Source: Azoarcus sp. (GTDB lineage Bacteria > Pseudomonadota > Gammaproteobacteria > Burkholderiales > Rhodocyclaceae). From it: 15,367 nucleotides of DNA. Every line of letters starts with the position of its first letter. Position 1 is the first letter of the stretch. Positions 1-5,987 of this stretch are shown in pieces. The position numbers and the translations under genes are program-made. The notes beneath the pieces are model-generated. The model was not told the origin of the DNA. It saw nothing but the letters and a program-made list of their open reading frames with translations, and ran no database searches. The stretch lies in NCBI GenBank assembly GCA_031258035.1, contig JAIRNL010000186.1:1-15367 (forward strand), read 5' to 3'.

Positions 1-278
1 CATGTCGCCACCATCTCGTCCCAGACGATCGCGCCGTGGTCGGGAACGCCGAGCGCCTGCCCGGTGCGCCCGGTGGCGAAAACGCCGGCCACGAAACAGA
101 TGACGAGCAGCGCCAGGAATACCGCTTCCGAGAATGGCGCGCGCAGGAGCGGGTAGAGCAGCCATGCGGCCAGTGTGCCGGCGGTGCCGGGCGCGACCGG
201 CGACAGGCCGGAGCCGAAACCGAGCGAGACCAGGTGGACGGGGTGGCGCAGGAGGCGGGGAGAAGGGGGGGGCGTCAT
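1..278 (-). CDS. pgpA: Phosphatidylglycerophosphatase A, N-terminal 92 codons (partial, runs off the left edge)
   Basis: Read on the minus strand from an ATG at 278-276, the frame stays open to the window edge. It encodes a protein starting MTPPPSPRLLRHPVHLVSLG. It continues with FGSGLSPVAPGTAGTLAAW (about residues 21-39), the N-terminal signature of PgpA, and later has DHGAIVWDEMVA, matching the family's conserved acidic 'D-x-x-x-x-W-D-E' segment. PgpA is an inner-membrane enzyme that dephosphorylates phosphatidylglycerol phosphate in phospholipid synthesis. Hydrophobic stretches after the glycine-rich motif fit membrane insertion. An ATG five bases upstream meets a stop after two codons, so 278 is the only sensible start. 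No good Shine-Dalgarno sequence is visible. The gene diverges from the pigment cluster and is probably core genome, marking the cluster's left border. Confidence 0.87.
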   Translation of the reverse strand, partial: MTPPPSPRLLRHPVHLVSLGFGSGLSPVAPGTAGTLAAWLLYPLLRAPFSEAVFLALLVICFVAGVFATGRTGQALGVPDHGAIVWDEMVAT

Positions 279-337
279 GGCATTTCGATTCGGGAGGACG
301 GGCCGTCCGGGGCGTGGCGGGCATGGGGATTCCGGAT

Positions 338-367
338 GTTATCAAGCCTTTCCTGGGTGATGGTCAA
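338..367 (-). promoter_or_regulatory. Possible promoter for pgpA
   Basis: On the minus strand TTGACC (367-362) is followed after 18 bases by GATAAC (343-338), a fair match to sigma-70 -35 and -10 boxes. It would start transcription near 331, giving a leader of about 50 bases before the pgpA ATG. It lies inside the decayed remnant on the other strand, so it may be coincidental. Confidence 0.35.
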
Positions 368-535
368 TGGATTTCCTTCCAGAACAATGCGAAACGCCAT
401 GGCGCCAATGCCGTGGTCGACATGGTGAGTTTCTACGACAGGAAAGAATACGGGGATCCCGAGAAGTTTGAATGTCATGCCGGGGCCATCATGGCCGGGG
501 TGGTGATGAAAGGGAAGGCCGCCATCGTGGAATGA
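345..535 (+). pseudogene. 3' remnant of a small secreted protein family often labelled 'excinuclease ABC subunit A'-like
   Basis: From 368 the + frame reads WISFQNNAKRHGANAVVD and then VSFYDRKEYGDPEKFECHAG, ending AIMAGVVMKGKAAIVE at a TGA (533-535). This strongly resembles the conserved C-terminus (GANAVV..SYY, FECHAGAIMAGV) of a family of small exported proteins of about 150 residues, often mislabelled 'excinuclease ABC subunit A'; I recall this from memory. The expected N-terminal half with its signal peptide is absent. Just upstream, SWVMV appears in another frame (from 351), which looks like the family's preceding segment separated by a frameshift. The upstream sequence is already pgpA, so no room remains for an intact gene. 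I read it as a truncated, decaying remnant with no present function. Family assignment is moderate; the absence of an intact gene is clear. Confidence 0.55.
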
Positions 536-550
536 GTCTTCGCGTCGATG

Positions 551-587
551 CCCGCCGGATGCCTGGAATGCCATCGGGGCGGGTTTT
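551..587 (+). terminator. Possible intrinsic terminator behind the remnant gene
   Basis: CCCGCC (551-556) can pair with GGCGGG (578-583), with an inner GAT/ATC pairing, and is followed at once by TTTT (584-587). It begins 16 bases after the remnant's stop codon. The loop is large and the T run short, so this is a weak call. Confidence 0.35.
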
Positions 588-679
588 CGTCCGGGGAAGG
601 TTTTCTTGTCCTGTCTTGAGGCGGCGTGGAGGGGTTCCATGCCGCCTGTCGTTTTCCTGCTTCGTTTGTTCCATATCTT
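588..679 (+). other. Leader region ahead of the APE cluster, no recognised signal
   Basis: The main promoter of the cluster should lie here or in the remnant just upstream. I see no convincing -35/-10 pair and no Shine-Dalgarno sequence before the ATG at 680. A GTG at 626 opens the same frame earlier, but it would add 18 residues that do not resemble the family's N-terminus. Confidence 0.4.
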
Positions 680-1432
680 ATGTCCGGATTGAGCCTGCGG
701 AATTGGACGGCCTGGATGCCGGGGTGCGAAACGCTTTCGGCGTGGCGGGAATGGGCGTGTTCCGATGCGGCGACGCCGGCGGAGATGGCGGGCGCGCCGC
801 CGCCGGTCAAGGAGATCCCGCCGCTTTTGCGTCGCCGCGCCGGGACGATGGGGCGTGCCGCGCTCCATGCGTTGTCCCGACCGGGGATGCCTTACGAGGG
901 GCAGGCGATCGTGCTGTGCAGCCGCTTCGGTGAATTGCAGCGTTCGTTTGCGCTACAGCGCGAGCTGGCTGGCGAGGGCCGTGTCTCGCCGCAGCAGTTC
1001 AGCATGTCGGTGCATAACGCCACGGGCGGCCTCTTCATGATGGCGCAAAAGGCGCGCGCGCCACTCACGGCGCTGGCTGCGGGAGAAGAGGGGGCGCTTG
1101 CCGGTTTGCAGGAAGTCGTCGCCCTGCTCGCGGACGGGGGCAAGGCCGTATGGCTGCTGTATTGCGAGGAGCCGTTGCCTGTGGATTACAACGTGTTCCT
1201 GGGCGATTCTCCGCGCGCCGATGTCGGCTATTTTGCCTTTCTGCTCGAACTCGTTTCCGGCGATGAATTCCGTCTCGCGCCCGAGGCGGCGGAGGGCGGG
1301 GCGCGCGCCGCGAGCCATGCCGCTTCGCCGCTGGATCTGCTCGCTTTTTTCCTGCGGCCCGGGGAAGAGCGTATTTGCCTTTCGCCGCGCGGCAACTGGA
1401 CGTTGCGGCGCACGGCGTCAGCCGGGAGCTGA
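680..1432 (+). CDS. apeC: Ketosynthase-like chain length factor of the aryl polyene pathway (Ketoacyl-synt_2 family)
   Basis: This 250-residue protein resembles the short ketosynthase-like subunit of APE clusters, called 'beta-ketoacyl synthase chain length factor'. Family landmarks are PPLLRRRAGTMGRAAL (about 47-62), the SRFGELQRSF segment (81-90) and FSMSVHNATGG (107-117). The segment after it (TALAAGEEGALAG, about 130-142) falls where a true ketosynthase has its catalytic cysteine, and no cysteine is there. It is far shorter than a full ketosynthase of about 400 residues. In characterised APE systems this subunit forms a heterodimer with the ApeO-type ketosynthase and is thought to set chain length; the likely partner here is at 12177. 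ATG 680 is preferred over GTG 626 because the protein then begins MSGLSLRNWTAWMPG, as the family usually does. The next gene starts 2 bases after the stop. Confidence 0.88.
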   Translation: MSGLSLRNWTAWMPGCETLSAWREWACSDAATPAEMAGAPPPVKEIPPLLRRRAGTMGRAALHALSRPGMPYEGQAIVLCSRFGELQRSFALQRELAGEGRVSPQQFSMSVHNATGGLFMMAQKARAPLTALAAGEEGALAGLQEVVALLADGGKAVWLLYCEEPLPVDYNVFLGDSPRADVGYFAFLLELVSGDEFRLAPEAAEGGARAASHAASPLDLLAFFLRPGEERICLSPRGNWTLRRTASAGS

Positions 1433-1434
1433 GG

Positions 1435-2283
1435 ATGCGCGCGAGGCTGGATCGTTTCTGGCGCATCGCCGCCACCGGGTTTTGTTTCGCGGTTTTCGGC
1501 CTGGGTGGGCTGTTGGTGTTGTGCGTGTTGTTTCCGCTGTGCAGGGTTTTTTGCGCCGATAGCCAGGATTTGCGGCGGCGCATGCGCGCGTTCGTCCATC
1601 GCAGTATGTACTGGTTTACGCGTCTCATGGTTTTCTGCGGCACGATCAGTTATGAAGTGCGTCATGCTGAAAAGCTGAACCGGCAAGGGCTGCTCGTCGT
1701 TGCCAATCATCCTTCGCTCATTGATGTCGTGCTTTTGCTCTCGCTTTTGCGCCAGCCCAATTGCGTGGTCAAAGCCAGCCTGCAAGAAAACCTTTTTACG
1801 CGCGGCCCGGTCGGAAGCGCCGGATTCATTGTCAACACGGATGGCCCGCAACTCATCGACGCCTGCGTGGCTTCGGTGCGTGCGGGCGACAATCTGGTCA
1901 TTTTCCCGGAAGGGACGCGGAGCCTCGCCCATAATGGCGCCCTGAGTCCCATGAAGCGCGGCGCGGCCAATATCGCCTTGCGCGGCAATCTCAGGCTGAC
2001 GCCGGTGGTCATCGCGGTCTCCGAACCCATGCTCGGCAAAAACCAGCCCTGGTATCGCGCCCCACGCCGGCGGCCGCATTTTGTGTTGACGGTGATGGAC
2101 GACATCGCGCCGCCATCCCAGGCGGATGTTCCGGAAGAAGCGGAGAATGCCGCGGCCGGCGCGCACAGCCGGATGGCGCGCGCGCTGACCAGGGATCTGG
2201 CTGCGCTGTTCGCGCGGGAAATCGGGCGCCAGGCGATCCCGGCGTCGCATGCGGCAGGCGATCGGGCGGCATCCTGCGCCTGA
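1435..2283 (+). CDS. apeD: PlsC-type 1-acyl-glycerol-3-phosphate acyltransferase family protein
   Basis: The 282-residue protein has an N-terminal hydrophobic segment (about 13-38) that anchors it to the inner membrane. It carries both signature blocks of the PlsC acyltransferases: NHPSLID (91-97), giving the catalytic His92 and Asp97 of the HX4D motif, and FPEGTRS (157-163), the acyl-acceptor phosphate-binding block. PlsC enzymes move an acyl chain from a carrier protein or CoA to a lysophospholipid-like acceptor. In this setting the probable role is to attach the polyene or a fatty acid to the lipid anchor of the pigment. The acceptor is inferred, not shown. ATG 1435 is chosen because it follows a GGGAG-containing ribosome site and comes right after the apeC stop; an in-frame start at 1375 would overlap apeC by 58 bases. 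Confidence 0.88.
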   Translation: MRARLDRFWRIAATGFCFAVFGLGGLLVLCVLFPLCRVFCADSQDLRRRMRAFVHRSMYWFTRLMVFCGTISYEVRHAEKLNRQGLLVVANHPSLIDVVLLLSLLRQPNCVVKASLQENLFTRGPVGSAGFIVNTDGPQLIDACVASVRAGDNLVIFPEGTRSLAHNGALSPMKRGAANIALRGNLRLTPVVIAVSEPMLGKNQPWYRAPRRRPHFVLTVMDDIAPPSQADVPEEAENAAAGAHSRMARALTRDLAALFAREIGRQAIPASHAAGDRAASCA

Positions 2284-2288
2284 AGGCT

Positions 2289-2297
2289 TGGTATGAT
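2289..2297 (+). promoter_or_regulatory. Possible extended -10 promoter in front of the carrier proteins
   Basis: In the 65-base gap after the PlsC-type gene lies TGGTATGAT, an extended -10 element (TG-n-TATGAT) one base from consensus in the hexamer. No clear -35 hexamer stands about 17 bases upstream, which extended -10 promoters can tolerate. It could supply extra transcript for the carrier proteins, which are needed in excess over the enzymes. Confidence 0.42.
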
Positions 2298-2348
2298 TTG
2301 CGCCGCGTGGCAGTCCGCCGCGCGGGGATGTTTATATATGAGGTCTGT

Positions 2349-2618
2349 ATGGCAACGTTTGACGAGTTGATTCACGAAATCAAAGCGTTCATTATCGAGA
2401 CTCTGGATCTGGAAGATGTATTTCCCGAGGACATCGACGCGGATGCGCCTTTGTTCGGCGACGGCCTGGGGTTGGATTCCATTGATTCACTGGAACTTGG
2501 CGTGGGCCTGCAAAAGCGGTACGGGTTGAAGATTTCCGCCGAAAGCGAGGAAACGCGCCAGATTTTTTCGTCGATCCGCGCCCTGGCTGGATACGTTGCC
2601 GAACACCGCACGATTTGA
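2349..2618 (+). CDS. apeE: Acyl carrier protein 1 of the aryl polyene pathway
   Basis: This is an 89-residue acidic acyl carrier protein. The phosphopantetheine site is GLDSIDSLEL (about 41-50), with Ser44 as the attachment residue. APE systems carry two dissimilar carrier proteins; from memory, ApeE is the one loaded with the aryl starter by the ligase. The protein must be activated by a phosphopantetheinyl transferase, and none is encoded in this window. ATG 2349 is chosen because GAGG (2340-2343) lies five bases upstream and the product then starts MATFDELIHE like a normal carrier protein. An in-frame ATG at 2328 would add seven unlikely residues. The second carrier gene begins nine bases after the stop, so the two are surely cotranscribed. 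Confidence 0.9.
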   Translation: MATFDELIHEIKAFIIETLDLEDVFPEDIDADAPLFGDGLGLDSIDSLELGVGLQKRYGLKISAESEETRQIFSSIRALAGYVAEHRTI

Positions 2619-2627
2619 CACGGCATC

Positions 2628-2891
2628 ATGAGTATCGAATATATGGATAGAGACGCCGCTTTTGCCCTGATCTCCAGACTCCTCGCCGAGCTTTTCGAGA
2701 TCGACCCGGCAGGGATTACCCTGGAAGCCAATCTTTACCAGGATCTCGATATCGACAGCATCGACGCTGTGGATCTCGCGGTGGAATTCAGAAAGCAGAC
2801 CGGGCGGCAACTCACGCCGGACGAGTTCAAGAAGGTTCGCACCGTGGGTGACATCGTCGACGCCGTTTGCGCGCCGGCGGAGAATGCCTGA
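2628..2891 (+). CDS. apeF: Acyl carrier protein 2 of the aryl polyene pathway
   Basis: The 87-residue protein is a second acyl carrier protein with the site DLDIDSIDAVDL (about 39-50) and the prosthetic-group serine at position 44. Its helix II region (AVEFRKQTGRQLTPDEF) is typical of type II carrier proteins. It differs clearly from the first carrier protein, so the pair is not a recent duplication. A split of work, one for the starter or holding and one for malonyl extension, is likely by analogy with characterised APE systems, but the sequence does not show which does which. The stop codon shares its last base with the next gene's ATG (TGATG), so the two are translationally coupled. Confidence 0.92.
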   Translation: MSIEYMDRDAAFALISRLLAELFEIDPAGITLEANLYQDLDIDSIDAVDLAVEFRKQTGRQLTPDEFKKVRTVGDIVDAVCAPAENA

Positions 2892-3490
2892 TGCCGGTGT
2901 GGTTCGCTTTTGGCGCGGGGCTTTTCCTGCCGCTGATGTTCTGGGTCTGCCGCTGGCAGGGTTGGCCGTTCTGGTTGTGCGGATTGGTGCTGCTGCCGCT
3001 GGCTTGGCCGCGCCGCGCCGGAGGCGGCGCGGCCGTCGCCGCTGTCATGCCGCGCGCCGCGAGGTGGTTGCCGGGGGCGCTGGCTGCGGCGATCGGTGCC
3101 GTGGCGCTCGCGTTCCGCGACGGCGTGCCGCTCCAGTATTATTCCGTCCTGAGCAGTCTCTTTTTTCTTGGCGTTTTCGCGGGCAGTCTCATGCAGGAAC
3201 AAAGTATCGTCGAGCGGCTGGCGCGGCGGCTGGAGCCTGAATTTCCCGAATTCGCCGTGCGGTATACGCGCCGGGTCACGCAGGCGTGGTGCGGGTTTTT
3301 CGTGCTCAATACCGCGATGACGCTGTTGTGCATCGAGGCGGGGGAAGAAGCCTGGGCGCTCTACAACGGTTTCATTTCCTACCTCCTGATGGGATTCATG
3401 TTCGCGGGAGAATGGTTGATCCGGCGCCGGGTGAAGCGGCGCGGCCATGATGCCGCCGGCCCGGTTTTGCGGGAGACGCCCCATGTCTGA
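2891..3490 (+). CDS. apeG: COG4648 family inner-membrane protein of the aryl polyene cluster
   Basis: The 199-residue protein is mostly hydrophobic. Likely membrane segments lie near 3-19, 24-38, 57-75, 85-99, 132-147 and 158-176, separated by arginine-rich turns (WPRRAGG at about 39-45, RLARRLEPEF near 109-118). It matches in position and character the COG4648 protein of unknown function placed between carrier proteins and ligase in APE clusters. No catalytic motif is visible. It may help lipid anchoring or assembly at the membrane; that is a guess. ATG 2891 overlaps the carrier protein stop. The 3' end overlaps the ligase start by eight bases. A strong perfect inverted repeat (3006-3034) lies inside the coding sequence. 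Confidence 0.8.
   Translation: MPVWFAFGAGLFLPLMFWVCRWQGWPFWLCGLVLLPLAWPRRAGGGAAVAAVMPRAARWLPGALAAAIGAVALAFRDGVPLQYYSVLSSLFFLGVFAGSLMQEQSIVERLARRLEPEFPEFAVRYTRRVTQAWCGFFVLNTAMTLLCIEAGEEAWALYNGFISYLLMGFMFAGEWLIRRRVKRRGHDAAGPVLRETPHV
3006..3034. repeat. Perfect 11-bp inverted repeat with 7-base loop inside the COG4648 gene
   Basis: GGCCGCGCCGC (3006-3016) is the exact reverse complement of GCGGCGCGGCC (3024-3034), with a seven-base loop between. All but none of the stem pairs are G-C, so the mRNA hairpin would be very stable. It encodes a small Ala/Gly/Arg-rich loop between membrane segments and is not followed by a T run, so it is not an intrinsic terminator. Confidence 0.75.
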
Positions 3491-5240
3491 ACCCTCCCTG
3501 CAAACCCTGGCTCGGTATTGGGCCCTGCCGGCCGATGACGGGCGGCCGGTGGCATATCGCGGCGGAATGCCGATCGGGCGCGCGGCGTTTTACCGCGACC
3601 TCGATGCCGCCCGGCGCACCCTGGCTGGACTCGCGCCCGGCGAGGTGGCGGGGTGGCCCGGTTTTGCGCTCTTCGAGCCGGATGCCTATCGTTTCGCGGT
3701 CTGGTTGCTGGCGACGTGGTCGCTCGGTCTTCTGGCTGTCCTGCCGGGCGACGATTTGTCGGCGACGCGGGAAGCATTGGCGCTGCCCTGGGTCGGCGGC
3801 GCCAATTCGGCGAACGCGCTGACGACGTGGGATGCCGCCGCGCCGGCTTCCGACGCCGACCATGGCCGCCCCGGCGTCATGCTGTTTACCTCCGGTTCCA
3901 CCGGCAAGCCGGAGTTGATCGAGAAGAACCTGGAGCAGCTGCGCGCCGAAGCGGAGATGTTCGAGCGGGCTTTCGGCGGCGAGCTGACGCCCGAAACCCG
4001 CTTCGTCACCAGCGTGCCGCATCAGCACATGTACGGGCTGCCGTTTTTCATCCTGTGGTCATTGTCGGGCGCGCATCCCTTCGTGGTGGAAAAGCTGCGT
4101 TATCCGGAAGACCTCGGACGGTTGCAGCCAGCCGATTACGCGCTCATCAGCGCCCCGACTTTCCTGAAACATCTCGTGGATGCGCCGCCGCCGCCGGCGG
4201 GGGTGTGCTGGCTGATGGCGACTTCGGCGGGCAGCCCGCTCGCCATCGAGGCCGCGGAAAGCGGCGCGGCCTATTTGCGCGCGCCGCTGTTCGAGATCTA
4301 CGGCAGCACGGAGACCGGCGCCGTCGCCTGGCGTTTGGGGAAGGCGCCGTGGCAGGCCATGCCTGGCGTGCGTCTGAGCCTGGAAGAAGGCAGTTCTCGT
4401 TTGCTCATTCACTCGCCCTTGCTCGCCGGGCGCGAAAGCGTCAGCGGTTTCCTGTCGGGCGACATCGCCCGCCTGGACGAGCGCGGCCTGGAATTGCTGG
4501 GACGGGCCGATCGTCTGGTCAAGATCGGCGAAAAAAGAATTTCCCTGACCCGGGTGGAAGAGGAACTCGCTCGCCTGCCGGAAGTGAAAAGCGTGCGCAT
4601 CGTGCCGCTTCCCCATGAACACGAGGGCGATCGCGTCATCCTCGGCGCCGTCGTGGTCTTGAGTCCGGAAGGGCGGCAGCGGCTCGATGCGGGGAAGAAG
4701 GCGCGTTTCGATCTGGCTTTGCGCGACCGGCTGCGCGGGCGGCTCGACGCGCTCGCCCTGCCGCGCCGCTGGCGTTACGTGACGGCGTTTCCCTGCAACG
4801 AAATGGGAAAGGTGACGCGGCAGGCGCTGGAGCGCCTGTTCGTTCCCCTGTTGCCGCATGCCGAGCGCCTGCCGTGGCCACGCGGCGGGGACGAGGGGGG
4901 TGAGGCGGGAAAGGTGCTGCTGCAACTGCGCGTGCCGCGCGATCTCGCCTGGTTCGAGGGCCACTTCCCCGGTTTCCCGATCCTGCCCGGCGTGGTGCAA
5001 CTCGATTGGGCGGCGCATTTCGCGCGTCGTTACTTCGGTTTCGACGCCACGGCGGTCGGCGTCTCGGGCCTCAAGTTCCAGAATGTCATCCGTCCCGGCG
5101 ATGAACCCCGGCTGGAACTCGTCCTGCGGCGGGACGGAAAGGGCGTCGAATTCGTTTTCAGCCTGGACGGGAAAATCAGCTCGCACGGTGTTTTCACACC
5201 GGGAAAACAGACGGCGGACAGGCCGGACGCGCCGGCATGA
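3483..5240 (+). CDS. apeHI: Acyl-ACP ligase fused to a C-terminal hotdog 3-hydroxyacyl-ACP dehydratase
   Basis: The 585-residue protein has two parts. Residues 1 to about 460 are an adenylate-forming ligase: ATP-binding loop FTSGSTGKP (135-143), EIYGSTETGA (271-280), the GD pair at 326-327, hinge segment LLGRADRLVKIGEKRISL, and MGKVTR with the adenylation lysine at about 443. It should activate an aromatic acid and load it on a carrier protein; I recall 4-hydroxybenzoate for E. coli ApeH, but the substrate here is not shown. Residues about 475-570 form a hotdog domain with WFEGHFPGFPILPGVVQL (490-507), the FabA/FabZ-like dehydratase motif with His494. This corresponds to the separate gene apeI elsewhere, so the two functions are joined here. 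There is no stop or frameshift between them. ATG 3483 overlaps the previous gene by eight bases; the stop overlaps the next start by four. Confidence 0.9.
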   Translation: MSEPSLQTLARYWALPADDGRPVAYRGGMPIGRAAFYRDLDAARRTLAGLAPGEVAGWPGFALFEPDAYRFAVWLLATWSLGLLAVLPGDDLSATREALALPWVGGANSANALTTWDAAAPASDADHGRPGVMLFTSGSTGKPELIEKNLEQLRAEAEMFERAFGGELTPETRFVTSVPHQHMYGLPFFILWSLSGAHPFVVEKLRYPEDLGRLQPADYALISAPTFLKHLVDAPPPPAGVCWLMATSAGSPLAIEAAESGAAYLRAPLFEIYGSTETGAVAWRLGKAPWQAMPGVRLSLEEGSSRLLIHSPLLAGRESVSGFLSGDIARLDERGLELLGRADRLVKIGEKRISLTRVEEELARLPEVKSVRIVPLPHEHEGDRVILGAVVVLSPEGRQRLDAGKKARFDLALRDRLRGRLDALALPRRWRYVTAFPCNEMGKVTRQALERLFVPLLPHAERLPWPRGGDEGGEAGKVLLQLRVPRDLAWFEGHFPGFPILPGVVQLDWAAHFARRYFGFDATAVGVSGLKFQNVIRPGDEPRLELVLRRDGKGVEFVFSLDGKISSHGVFTPGKQTADRPDAPA

Positions 5241-5986
5241 AGGTCGTTGCCGTCGTCCCGGTATTCAACCATGGCGCGACTGTGGGCGCTGTCGTCGACA
5301 CGCTGCGCGGGCACGGTTTGCCGGTCGTCCTGGTCGACGACGGCAGCGACGCCGCCACGGCCCGGACGCTGGATGTGCTCGTGGCCGGCGCGGTGTCCGG
5401 GCCGCCGCTTGCGCTCCTGCGTCATCCGGAAAACCGTGGCAAGGGCGAGGCGGTGATGGCGGGGTTCCGTCATGCGCATGAGATGGATGCCAGCCATGCC
5501 TTGCAGGTGGATGCCGACGGCCAGCACGATCTCGCCGCCGTGCCGGACTTTCTGCGCGCCGCGACGCAAAACCCCGCCGCCGTCATCGCCGGTTGTCCGC
5601 GCTACGATGCCAGCGTTCCCCGTGGGCGGAAATACGCGCGCTACCTCACGCACGTCTGGGTGTGGATCAACACCCTGTCGATGCGCATCGTCGATTCGAT
5701 GTGCGGCTTCCGTCTCTATCCGCTCGCGCCGACGCTGGCTCTCCTGCCCGCGCTCTCCCATGCGCAGCGCATGGATTTCGACACGGAAATCCTGGTGAGG
5801 CTGGACTGGGACGGCGTGCCGATCGTCAATCTGCCGGTTGCGGTGCGCTATCCGCCGGACGGGATATCGCATTTCCGGCTCTGGCGCGACAACCTGCGCA
5901 TCTGCGCGATGCATGCCCGGCTTTTTTTCGGCATGCTCCGGCGTCTGCCGCGGTTGCTTTTCCGTCATTTCCAGGCGGCGCGCTGA
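5237..5986 (+). CDS. apeJ: Family 2 glycosyltransferase
   Basis: The 249-residue protein has the GT-A fold landmarks of family 2 glycosyltransferases: VVPVFNHG near the start, VDDGS (33-37) and the metal-binding DADGQ (92-96). An 'NRGKGEAVMAGF' stretch (66-77) lies between them. It uses a nucleotide- or polyprenyl-linked sugar donor, and in APE clusters probably glycosylates the pigment or its lipid anchor. The C-terminus is basic and hydrophobic (ICAMHARLFFGMLRRLPRLL), which suggests membrane contact. As I recall, other APE clusters have one long polypeptide joining this domain to an acyltransferase; here the next gene begins one base after this stop, so the two are separate but adjacent. 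The start overlaps the ligase stop as ATGA. The symbol rests on that synteny and is tentative. Confidence 0.85.
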   Translation: MKVVAVVPVFNHGATVGAVVDTLRGHGLPVVLVDDGSDAATARTLDVLVAGAVSGPPLALLRHPENRGKGEAVMAGFRHAHEMDASHALQVDADGQHDLAAVPDFLRAATQNPAAVIAGCPRYDASVPRGRKYARYLTHVWVWINTLSMRIVDSMCGFRLYPLAPTLALLPALSHAQRMDFDTEILVRLDWDGVPIVNLPVAVRYPPDGISHFRLWRDNLRICAMHARLFFGMLRRLPRLLFRHFQAAR

Positions 5987-5987
5987 C

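Noticed and set aside
36..428. 130-codon + frame over pgpA and the remnant
   Set aside because: Antisense to the clear PgpA signature; only a few residues near its end (SWVMV) matter, as a frameshifted piece of the remnant.
626..679. Longer apeC starting at GTG 626
   Set aside because: The added residues do not resemble the family N-terminus and the ATG at 680 gives the expected beginning.
765..800. GCG/GGC-rich run that looks like a simple repeat
   Set aside because: It is irregular and explained by Ala, Gly and Pro codons in apeC.
275..868. 197-codon minus-strand frame ending just at the pgpA start (ATGA-like overlap)
   Set aside because: The overlap looks operon-like, and thiL often precedes pgpA in related bacteria, but the translation has no ThiL motifs. 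It is basic, His-rich and runs antisense to the remnant and to apeC.
2328..2348. Earlier ATG for the first carrier protein
   Set aside because: It would add MFIYEVC in front of a normal carrier start, and the GAGG ribosome site is correctly spaced only for ATG 2349.
3653..4618. 321-codon + frame inside the ligase gene
   Set aside because: Arg/Ala/Gly-rich out-of-frame translation without any family motif; the overlapping ligase frame is certain.
4059..5186. 375-codon minus-strand frame opposite the ligase gene
   Set aside because: Low-complexity composition without motifs, while the + strand has complete ligase and hotdog signatures.
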